NCBI GenBank assembly: GCA_945787595.1
Contig: CALZJV010000155.1
Span: 1-21,538, forward strand
Reading direction: 5' to 3'
DNA: 21,538 bases
Origin: an uncultured Desulfobacterales bacterium
Lineage (GTDB): Bacteria > Desulfobacterota > Desulfobacteria > Desulfobacterales > JAFDCJ01
A program made the position numbers and the translations under genes. Shown piece after piece: positions 15,586 to 21,538 of the stretch; the first letter of the stretch is position 1, and every line of letters starts with the position of its first letter. Below the pieces are notes generated by a model. The model had not been told where the DNA came from. It worked only from the letters and a program-made list of their open reading frames with translations, and ran no database searches.

Positions 15586-15784
15586 GGCACAGAGAGCACT
15601 GAGATGTTATTTTTTCGTTTGCCGGGAGACGGCGGCAAACGAAAAGCATCAGCTTTATCGGCTATTGGTTCTTGCGATTTCAAAGGTTGGGCATTTTCAA
15701 CCAGCGGATATACGTTTTTACCCATCATCGTCTCCCGATGGACAAAACAAAAATAATCTCTGTGTCCTCAGTGTCTCTGTGGTG
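15586..15784. repeat. Structured intergenic element with nonamer terminal inverted repeats and a 13-bp perfect hairpin
   Basis: The ends are inverted 9-bp unit runs: GCACAGAGA, GCACTGAGA (15587-15604) against CTCTGTGTC, CTCAGTGTC, TCTGTGGTG (15758-15784). Inside is a perfect 13-bp stem, TTTTCGTTTGCCG (15612-15624) with CGGCAAACGAAAA (15633-15645), loop GGAGACGG. The nine bases CGGGAGACG across the loop (15623-15631) are exactly complementary to CGTCTCCCG at 15729-15737. A further small hairpin, GGTTG/CAACC, lies at about 15685-15702. It could be a small mobile repeat (MITE-like) or a structured RNA; I do not recognise a known riboswitch. A 71-codon open frame runs through it on the plus strand but has no ribosome site. 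Confidence 0.6.
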
Positions 15785-15850
15785 AAAAATATTGTTATTA
15801 ATACGCCACCACAATTGCGAATGAGGCACTAAGGAGTATATCTTCCTACT

Positions 15851-17150
15851 TCACTGCAACTTCGCAGCTCCAGAACCGAATTCCATATTCGCGCGCACGC
15901 GCTGAAGTTCCGATCTCAGCCAGGCAGCGACGACGACCATCTCTGCTATGGCGGTTGCCAGTTTGATCCACCAGACGGATTAATACCAATCCGGCAAAGA
16001 GGACATTATCCAGCGCTGCGCCGATGAGACAGGGATAGGTTTTTCCCAATCCCTGAAAGGCCGTTGTAGCAACCATGATGGTTCCCACCGCGACGTATCC
16101 CAAGGAAAAAATCGATAGGTAAATCACCCCGAAATGAATAACATCGGGGTCGTTGCTGAATATGCCGATTAAATCCTCAGGGAATAATCGGGAAATAACG
16201 GTGCAGCATATCATAAACACCATGGAAATCGCCCATGCACGCCACAACGTGCCTGTAATTCGAGAATATCGGTTTGCACCGAAGTTCTGGCCGATGATCG
16301 CCGCCATGGCCGATGCCAGGGCGATCACCGGTATGTAAATGGCCTGTAAAATGCGGAAGCCGATGCCGATCGACGCCAGTGCGGCAGTTCCATAGATGCT
16401 GATGACACGGTAGGTGATCAGTAAATTAACCGCCAGTAAAAAGTGATTCATGCCTGATGGAATTCCGATAGAAAGGCTCTTGCCCGCAACTCTCCGGTTC
16501 AGCCGCCAGGGACCTTTTAGATCAATATGAGCACCTTTGATAAAAATAAAATACGCGTAAATGCCCAGGGCATAAATTTGAGAAACTAAGGAGGCAATCG
16601 CCGCACCGCGCACGCCCATGGCGGGCAGACCCAGCCAGCCGAAAATCAGGATGGGATCCAGTATGATATTAAGAATATTTGCCTGAAGCAGGATGATCAT
16701 GGGAGTTTTGGTATTCCCCATCCCTCTTAAGCAATTTCCGATGACATACAGCAAAAGCATGAAGAAAAATGAGATGGAAAAAACCTGAAAGTATTGGATC
16801 CCCCATTGCAGGGATTTTCCGGTTCCACCAAAAAATTTGATATAGGAAGGCGCGATCAGCAATCCGGTCACGGTTTCAAGAATGCCGATAATCAGTGCCA
16901 TCAGAATACTTTGTTTAAAGACCTGCGCTGCCTGGCCATAATCTTTTCGCCCGAATGCCTGGGCGATTAAGGCCATACCGCCGGTTCCCAGAACAGTGGC
17001 CAACCCCAAATGGATGAAAAACGCATTGCTCGAAATGGAAAGTGCGGCGACGGCATGCGGGCCCAAGCGCCCCACAAAATACAGATCGACCATCAGATAG
17101 ATGGTAAACATCACCATGCTGATGGTGACCGGTACGGCCAGGCTAATCAA
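15851..17150 (-). pseudogene. MATE-family exporter, truncated at the N terminus and frameshifted near the C terminus
   Basis: About 430 codons of a 12-helix multidrug/toxin extrusion protein. The first residues ISLAVPVTISMVMFTIYLMVDLYFVGRLG match the family but lack the usual 15-20 residue leader; immediately upstream of a TTG (17150) lies an in-frame TAA, with no ribosome site. Near the other end, the frame of ALDNVLFAGLVLIR turns into non-family sequence, while the adjacent frame reads WWIKLATAIAEMVVVAAWLRSELQRV (positions 15973 down) to a TGA at 15851. That is the expected MATE tail, so a short deletion of perhaps 10 codons with a frameshift lies near 15974-15985. The shifted frame stops at 15846 instead. 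The gene is probably non-functional; the 5' end was lost where the repeat-rich gap begins. Confidence 0.83.
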
Positions 17151-17333
17151 TTATTGCGTTTTGTTGCAATTTTTGTTTTTGATTTAGTCAACTTATCCTG
17201 TCTGTTTTCTAAAATGGAGATCTGCAACATAACATCCGAATAGCGAAATCTGAAATACGAAACAATATTCAACCTAAAATGTAAAAAAGAGCAAGATTCG
17301 GGTGGCACTTAATTTTGAGTTGACCTATATTAG

Positions 17334-17483
17334 AACCCAACCCGGACAAGCCGGAATTGAAAATCGAAGATTTGTGGTATTCTATCTATTTTATTTCGCC
17401 TCCATCATCAAAAAAGAAAGAATCAGATTATAGATACATAAATATAGCGCAAACATGATTTGATTTTAATAAATTAGGTACTA
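17334..17483. repeat. About 150-bp dispersed repeat with heptamer run, copy 2
   Basis: Partner of 10174-10322, in the same orientation. The heptamer run here has three units (GAATTGA, AAATCGA, AGATTTG; 17354-17374) against five in the other copy. TTATAGATACATAAAT and the closing TAGGTACT are kept. Confidence 0.85.
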
Positions 17484-17488
17484 GGCTG

Positions 17489-17510
17489 TTTCCGAGACTG
17501 CGCTCGGAAA
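17489..17510. other. Perfect 8-bp hairpin
   Basis: TTTCCGAG and CTCGGAAA pair perfectly around ACTGCG. There is no T-run after it in either direction, only AAATGG on the plus strand, so a terminator is not supported; it may be part of a repeat. Confidence 0.4.
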
Positions 17511-17564
17511 AATGGTCCCTGCGGGGCAGTAGGAGCACTGTTTATTTAGCGACGCAAAGTATAG

Positions 17565-17627
17565 GTGTCAGGTGTCAGGTTTCGGGTGTCAGGAAGGCGA
17601 ATCGCTAAATCCTGACACCCGAAACCT
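17565..17627. repeat. Heptamer hairpin, GTGTCAG family, perfect 17-bp stem
   Basis: The left arm is GTGTCAG, GTGTCAG, GTTTCGG, GTGTCAG (17565-17592). The bases AGGTTTCGGGTGTCAGG (17577-17593) are the exact reverse complement of 17611-17627, giving a 17-bp perfect stem with a 17-nt loop. Related units lie 47 bp behind the RAYT transposase gene (649-664), so this is the best candidate in the window for a transposase substrate. Confidence 0.85.
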
Positions 17628-17700
17628 TGTATGAAATCATCATTTAGCTAGGGCCCCGTACGAGACTCTGTGAGGCCCAACAGCGAATCTTAGCATATCG

Positions 17701-17777
17701 AATGACGATTTACGATTGACGAATTGTGGATGTCGCTTCGCTCTGCTCTTTTAAATAATAAAATAGAAAGAATTCCT
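17701..17777. repeat. Heptamer element, AATGACG family, partial copy 2
   Basis: The left arm is AATGACG, ATTTACG, ATTGACG (17701-17721), followed by the same core as at 6070-6197, including the identical 18-mer GGATGTCGCTTCGCTCTG (17728-17745) and AGAAAGAATTCC. The right arm of six ATTCGTC units is missing and replaced by TGCTGGGCTGACACC. Confidence 0.85.
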
Positions 17778-17886
17778 GCTGGGCTGACACCCCTGGCCCA
17801 GACCTAACTTTATATGAACCTGGAAGATAAGACATTATTGGGATCTCCTACAGTGAGCAGTAATAATCGTAATATCGCACCAGGGC

Positions 17887-17944
17887 GGGCTGACACCTTC
17901 AGTTTCTGACAACATGTTGTCAAATAAAACCCGATAAGGGCCTA
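17887..17944. repeat. 58-bp dispersed repeat, copy 3, just upstream of the Ada-like gene
   Basis: Aligned without gaps to 2855-2912. It contains the palindrome CAACATGTTG (17910-17919) and ends 13 bp before the ATG at 17958. Here it lies 5' of a plus-strand gene, whereas the other copies lie 3' of minus-strand genes, so the physical position suits a repeat inserted between divergent genes rather than a shared promoter. Confidence 0.65.
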
Positions 17945-17957
17945 AAAGGAGCCGATA

Positions 17958-18809
17958 ATGCAATCTTTATCCCATGCCAACGCTGATTATGAACGCATAG
18001 AAAAAGCGATTAAATTCATAGAAAACAACTTTTCATCTCAACCGAGCCTGAAAGACATTGCCGCCCATATCGGTTTAAGCGAATACCATTTTCAACGCCT
18101 GTTCAGCCGCTGGGTCGGCATAAGCCCCAAGCGATTTCTACAATTTTTGACCAAAGAATATGCGAAGCAACTGCTTGAAAATTCAGTTAATCTTCTCGAT
18201 GTAACTTATGAGGCCGGTCTGACCAGTCCCGGTCGCCTTCACGATTTATTCGTCACCTGTGAGGCCGTCACCCCGGGAGAGTTCAAAAACAAGGGAGAAG
18301 GGCTTACCATCACATATGGATTTCACGCCAGCCCTTTTGGCGAATGCATGCTGGCGACAACCGATCGAGGAATTTGCGGCTTTAATTTTGTTAAGAACGG
18401 AAAACAAAACCACGTTTTTTCGAAATTGAAATATTCCTGGAAGAACGCGGAACTGGTTGAAGATCCGGACGTATCCCGGGCCCTCGTCAACGAAATCTTT
18501 AATCCAGCCTTCACCAATGATTCTGTGCCGCTGCACCTGATTTTAAACGGCACCAATTTCCAAATAAAAGTCTGGGAAGCGTTGATCAAAATTCCCTTTG
18601 GAGCGATGGTTTCATATGAAGATGTCGCGGTTCAAATCGGTCTGCCCAAAGCCACCCGGGCGGTGGGCACGGCTGTCGGCCATAATCCGATATCGTATAT
18701 CATTCCCTGTCACCGGGTTATTCGTCCTAAATTGTGCCGACATCCCGCCATTTGTTCTGGCCTTCGATCAACTGCTCGACTTCAACAACTTTATTTTCAT
18801 ACATCGTAA
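17958..18809 (+). pseudogene. Ada-like AraC regulator / O6-methylguanine-DNA methyltransferase, C-terminally truncated
   Basis: Intact members bind DNA through an AraC domain and remove methyl groups from O6-methylguanine with a C-terminal Cys. Residues about 10-110 are the AraC helix-turn-helix pair (PSLKDIAAHIGLSEYHFQRLFSRWVGISPKRFLQFL). The methyltransferase follows: GTNFQIKVWEALIKIPFGAMVSYEDVA and AVGHNPISYIIPCHRVI, with the acceptor Cys in PCHR. After the following Arg the protein should continue through a Tyr-Arg-Trp-Gly loop for about 25 more residues; instead it reads PKLCRHPAICSG... to a TAA at 18807, sequence that overlaps the convergent radical SAM gene. The break is therefore near 18725-18730. 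AGGAG lies 8 nt before the ATG. The reactive Cys remains, but loss of the closing segment makes activity doubtful. Confidence 0.84.
18727..18804 (-). pseudogene. 25-codon remnant overlapping the radical SAM stop
   Basis: The frame starts at an ATG that overlaps the stop region of the radical SAM gene (ACGATGTATGA) and has GGGG 9 nt upstream. It reads MYENKVVEVEQLIEGQNKWR then DVGTI, and stops at a TAG exactly where the Ada-like gene loses its family sequence. The amphipathic start and the coupling suggest the 5' end of a once longer gene downstream of the radical SAM gene, cut by the same rearrangement that removed the 3' end of the Ada-like gene. I do not recognise a family. It could also be chance. 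Confidence 0.35.
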
Positions 18810-19831
18810 TTGTCCCCTTTTTTGCTGTAAAACTCAGCCGGATTTAACTCTTCTGAACCAAGATAATCATTTTGTACCAGGAAGGAACGAACTTCGGTGC
18901 ACAGATCACATTTATTCAGGTAGAGATCCTTTTGTGGACTAAATCCACCACTATCTTCAGCCATTTTGATCAGTCCCCGAATTCCGTGACGATAAAGGAA
19001 AGTTAAGATGGGGTAGGTTTCATCGGAAAGCGGCTTTGCCAGGTCTTCGATCGAGATGGACAATCCGGAACAAAGGCCGGGAATGTAGTTGCCGAAAAGA
19101 TCGATATGAAAATGGCCGGTATCTGAGAGTTCACCACAACAGTTACCGCTGGATTCTTCCAGTATTTGCTGAAAAGTCTTTAGTCCCAGCAGAGGCCGAT
19201 ACGTTTCAAGGGCGCGCCCGCCCAAATGAATCCAGTACCGTTTTAATACCTGTAAAAGGTAGTCTCGGCCGAATATTTCATAATATTCTTCCAGAGAGTG
19301 CGTTTGTGCGGGATCAAATCGCGAGAGATCGGAAACAAAATCAGTCACCCACGGAAAAATACCGACCCGAGCACGTTGGGCTGCCTCTATCACACCCTTA
19401 ACCTTGAAAAAGGGAATTGACTCATTGTGAAACGGGCTGATGGAGATCAGCAAAGTATTGAGGCTATGTTTGCGTAGCCGCAGCAAAAGATCCGTTGCGG
19501 AATCAGGATCCTTAAACCATGAGGAGTTGGTTTCCACATAGTCCACAGATACCCCCAGATCATCGGCAATATCAAGTACCGTCGCCAACTTATCAGGACG
19601 CAACAACGGCTCGCCACCGCCTATGTGCACGGATCGGCATCCCAGAGAGCGAATTGTCATGAGATTTTTCTCAGCCGTATCAGGATCAATATACCGTTTT
19701 TCCCACTGGGGACTGCAATTATACAGGCAGTGTTTGCAGCTGGATGTACAAAAATAGTTGGTAATCAGTCCGCCGGACCTCAAACGCTGGATATTAAATT
19801 CAGCCTTCGTTTGTTTTTCATCGCTGGACAA
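18797..19831 (-). CDS. Radical SAM protein of unknown function
   Basis: 344 residues. The cluster motif C28-x3-C32-x2-C35 sits in ITNYFCTSSCKHCLYNCSP, followed by the SAM-binding GGGEPLL and the ETNSSWF strand. Further conserved-looking blocks are ISPFHNESIPF, KRYWIHLGGRALETYRP and GHFHIDLFGNYIPGLCSGL. Late cysteines (CC in SGNCCGE, then C in PGLCSG and C-DL-C in LNKCDLCTEV) could hold a second cluster. It belongs to a group I recall from anaerobes, without a known reaction. The start is TTG, with GGAGG about 12 nt upstream, a long but usable spacing; no in-frame ATG fits better. Its 3' end overlaps the Ada-like frame by 13 bases in convergent orientation. dapL lies upstream on the same strand, with a palindromic repeat between. 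Confidence 0.85.
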   Translation of the reverse strand: MSSDEKQTKAEFNIQRLRSGGLITNYFCTSSCKHCLYNCSPQWEKRYIDPDTAEKNLMTIRSLGCRSVHIGGGEPLLRPDKLATVLDIADDLGVSVDYVETNSSWFKDPDSATDLLLRLRKHSLNTLLISISPFHNESIPFFKVKGVIEAAQRARVGIFPWVTDFVSDLSRFDPAQTHSLEEYYEIFGRDYLLQVLKRYWIHLGGRALETYRPLLGLKTFQQILEESSGNCCGELSDTGHFHIDLFGNYIPGLCSGLSISIEDLAKPLSDETYPILTFLYRHGIRGLIKMAEDSGGFSPQKDLYLNKCDLCTEVRSFLVQNDYLGSEELNPAEFYSKKGDNYDV

Positions 19832-19862
19832 GTAAACTTTTTTCCTCCAATGATACTATCAT

Positions 19863-19933
19863 GGTTATTTGTTAATCGTTATTAGACAATGATGATCGCT
19901 TTATACTATTAACCAATAACTAATAACAGTTAA
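19863..19933. repeat. Heptamer palindrome, GTTATT family
   Basis: The left arm is GGTTATT, TGTTAAT, CGTTATT (19863-19883); the right arm is CTATTAA, CCAATAA, CTAATAA, CAGTTAA (19906-19933). It fills the 109-bp gap between dapL and the radical SAM gene. Confidence 0.75.
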
Positions 19934-19940
19934 CTTCCAG

Positions 19941-21164
19941 TCAGGCGAGAGCTTCCTTGATCCTGGCCATGGCTTCTTCTACCTTGTCGTATTCATTGAA
20001 CGCACTGATGCGAATATATCCTTCACCACATTTTCCAAAACCAACGCCCGGGGTACAGACAACGGCGGCTTTTTCGAGTAAAAGATCAAAAAATTTCCAT
20101 GAACCCGATCGGCCGTTTACCCATATATAGGGCGAGTTTTCTCCACCGATACAGTCAAATCCAAGCGATGTCATTTCCCGGCGAATGAGGGTGGCATTTT
20201 TCAAGTAATAGTCGATCAAAGTCTTGGTTTGTAGTTTGCCTTCTTCGCTGTAGACTGCCTCAGCCGCTCGTTGCACCGGATAGGAAACACCGTTAAACTT
20301 GGTCGAATGGCGGCGATACCAGAGGGCGTGCAGGGATTGTTTCTCGCCGTGACCCGAATACGCGGCACAGGATTTCGGAACCACCGTATAAGCACAGCGG
20401 GTGCCGGTGAAGCCGGCTGTTTTTGAGAAACTTCGGAATTCGATGGCCACCTCGCGCGAACCTTCGATCTCGTAAATCGATTTGGGCAACTCCTCATTAC
20501 GGATAAAGGACACATAGGCCGCATCATATAATATCAAGGCTTGGTTGTCTCTGGCGAAATCCACCCATTTTTTTAAGGCGGATTTCGTGATGGTGGCACC
20601 GGAAGGGTTGTTTGGATAACATAAATAAATCAGATCGACTTTCTCTTGCGGCAGATCCGGAATAAAACCGTTTTCCTGTTTGCCCTCCAGATAAACGATA
20701 CCATCGTAGCGACCCTGGTTATAGGATCCGGTTCTGCCGGCCATGACATTGGTATCGACATACACCGGATAAACCGGATCGGGAATGGCAATCTTAATAT
20801 GCGTAGCAAATATTTCCTGGATATTTCCGTTGTCACATTTGGCGCCGTCGCTGACAAATATTTCATCCGCGGAAATATCGATGCCATGGGACTGGAAATC
20901 ATTCTTGACTATTTTTTCCCTTAAGAACGGATATCCCTGCTCGGGTCCGTATCCCCGGAAGGTTTTGCCATGCGCCATTTCATCTACCGCCAGGTGAAAG
21001 GCCTGAATGCAGGCTTGGGGAAGTGGCCGAGTGACATCGCCAATTCCCAGTTTTATCACTTCCCTGTCGGGATGCGCCGCCTGAAAGGCGGCAGTTCGGT
21101 TTTTTATTTCCGCAAACAAATACGACGCCTGAAGCTTAAGATAATTTTCATTGATTTTAATCAT
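19941..21164 (-). CDS. dapL: LL-diaminopimelate aminotransferase
   Basis: A 407-residue PLP enzyme that turns tetrahydrodipicolinate directly into LL-diaminopimelate, supplying lysine and peptidoglycan. Nearly every family block is present: [17 protein letters not shown] at the start, [74 protein letters not shown] (214-217) and the PLP lysine K248 in [14 protein letters not shown]. Length is normal. The ATG at 21164 overlaps the TGA of the upstream Lrp-type gene by four bases (ATGA), so the two are translationally coupled. Presence of dapL fits Desulfobacterota but also several other phyla. Confidence 0.97.
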   Translation of the reverse strand: MIKINENYLKLQASYLFAEIKNRTAAFQAAHPDREVIKLGIGDVTRPLPQACIQAFHLAVDEMAHGKTFRGYGPEQGYPFLREKIVKNDFQSHGIDISADEIFVSDGAKCDNGNIQEIFATHIKIAIPDPVYPVYVDTNVMAGRTGSYNQGRYDGIVYLEGKQENGFIPDLPQEKVDLIYLCYPNNPSGATITKSALKKWVDFARDNQALILYDAAYVSFIRNEELPKSIYEIEGSREVAIEFRSFSKTAGFTGTRCAYTVVPKSCAAYSGHGEKQSLHALWYRRHSTKFNGVSYPVQRAAEAVYSEEGKLQTKTLIDYYLKNATLIRREMTSLGFDCIGGENSPYIWVNGRSGSWKFFDLLLEKAAVVCTPGVGFGKCGEGYIRISAFNEYDKVEEAMARIKEALA

Positions 21165-21538
21165 GATTCACCCCTGATAAATTCATCATCGATCGGAAAT
21201 TGTGCCGTTTCCTTGTAAGTGGACATTACGATGGCGGTCTTTGTCAGCTGAACGCCGTTGATGGATTTGATGGTTTCACGGATTAAACGTCCGATTTCTT
21301 CGGTATCTGAACCGCGCAGTTTTACTAAAAACGCATCTTCTCCGGCGGCATAATGTACTTCCTGGACTTGGGGACGGCGCGCCAGTTTCTTCCCGACCTC
21401 AATTTCATCGGCATTTTCATCTGTTTTTACCGTTATAAAAGCGATCAGACCTTTGTCAAAAAATTTCGGATTCAGCCGAACCTCATAGCCTTCAATGATA
21501 CCCTGCTTTTCAAGTTTACGGATTCGTTCTAAAACCGC
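21161..21538 (-). CDS. Lrp/AsnC-family transcriptional regulator, C-terminal part
   Basis: The last 125 codons of a gene whose start is beyond the window edge. It opens [24 protein letters not shown], the end of the winged helix-turn-helix and linker, then the RAM ligand-binding domain: [47 protein letters not shown] and [19 protein letters not shown]. This layout (recognition of a small molecule, usually an amino acid, at the dimer interface) is typical of the family. Its stop codon overlaps the dapL start, so a role in controlling lysine or diaminopimelate synthesis is a reasonable guess. The six-frame picture misses it only because its start lies outside. Confidence 0.92.
   Translation of the reverse strand, partial: AVLERIRKLEKQGIIEGYEVRLNPKFFDKGLIAFITVKTDENADEIEVGKKLARRPQVQEVHYAAGEDAFLVKLRGSDTEEIGRLIRETIKSINGVQLTKTAIVMSTYKETAQFPIDDEFIRGES

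Larger units (their letters stand above)
17151..17957. other. Repeat-packed gap of about 800 bp without genes
   Basis: I find no credible gene here. In order it holds: AT-rich sequence (17151-17333), a 150-bp dispersed repeat (17334-17483), a short hairpin (17489-17510), a GTGTCAG palindrome (17565-17627), a partial AATGACG element (17701-17777), two GGGCTGACACC motifs (17780 and 17887 onwards) and a 58-bp dispersed repeat (17887-17944). It starts where the MATE gene loses its 5' end and finishes at the Ada-like start codon. Confidence 0.7.

Noticed and set aside
15612..15645. Possible cobalamin riboswitch B12 box (GGAGAC in a hairpin)
   Set aside because: Only six bases match and the other conserved cobalamin aptamer segments are absent upstream; no cobalamin gene follows.
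15541..15756. 71-codon plus-strand frame in the structured element
   Set aside because: It starts at a GTG inside a TTTAGG-family repeat, has no ribosome site, and runs through a perfect hairpin and inverted repeats; it is better explained as repeat DNA.
17565..17627. Possible CRISPR array from the short repeated units
   Set aside because: The units are 7 bp, adjacent, without spacers, and form an inverted arm; there are no cas genes in the window.

Overview
The window looks like chromosomal DNA from a strictly anaerobic Desulfobacterota-like bacterium (Desulfobacterales or a close relative). This is judged from the gene content (LL-diaminopimelate aminotransferase, an anaerobic sulfatase-maturating radical SAM enzyme, a non-Tat molybdopterin oxidoreductase with a ferredoxin partner) and from the dense intergenic palindromes; no rRNA or other marker gene is present to prove it.

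Layout. 1-603: the tail of a REP-associated (RAYT/Y1) transposase. 747-2477: an MsbA-like ABC exporter. 2910-5969: a ferredoxin and a large molybdopterin enzyme. 6317-11739: an anaerobic sulfatase-maturating enzyme (interrupted by an in-frame TGA), a Cys-type sulfatase, an RNase Z/AtsA-like metallo-beta-lactamase hydrolase, and a broken alkylsulfatase-family hydrolase. 11726-14921: a complete TctA-TctB-TctC tripartite transporter. 14976-15311: the last third of a phosphosulfolactate-synthase-like (ComA) gene. 15851-17150: a MATE exporter damaged at both ends. 17151-17957: about 800 bp without genes, packed with repeats. 17958-18809: an Ada-like AraC/methyltransferase gene cut off just after its active site. 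18797-19831: a radical SAM protein of unknown role. 19941-21538: dapL, translationally coupled to an Lrp/AsnC regulator that runs off the window. Apart from the transposase and the Ada-like gene, every gene is on the minus strand.

How the genes may work together. Reading on the minus strand from about 14.9 kb down to 2.9 kb: solute capture and uptake (TctC/B/A), an alkylsulfatase-family hydrolase, a second metallo-hydrolase, a sulfatase with its maturase, then a redox enzyme and ferredoxin. With the ComA fragment just upstream, this suggests a locus for using organic sulfate esters or sulfonates. That is an inference from gene families; no substrate can be read from the sequence. Several members are disrupted, so the pathway may be decaying here.

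The most unusual signal is not a gene. Most of the longer intergenic gaps hold a palindrome whose arms are tandem runs of 7-bp units (five families), 9-bp or 9-10-bp units (three families), with one single-armed 8-bp family. Some families occur twice, and in one the number of units differs between copies. One heptamer family is also found right behind the RAYT gene and forms a perfect 17-bp hairpin at 17577-17627. The broken genes cluster in the most repeat-rich part of the window.
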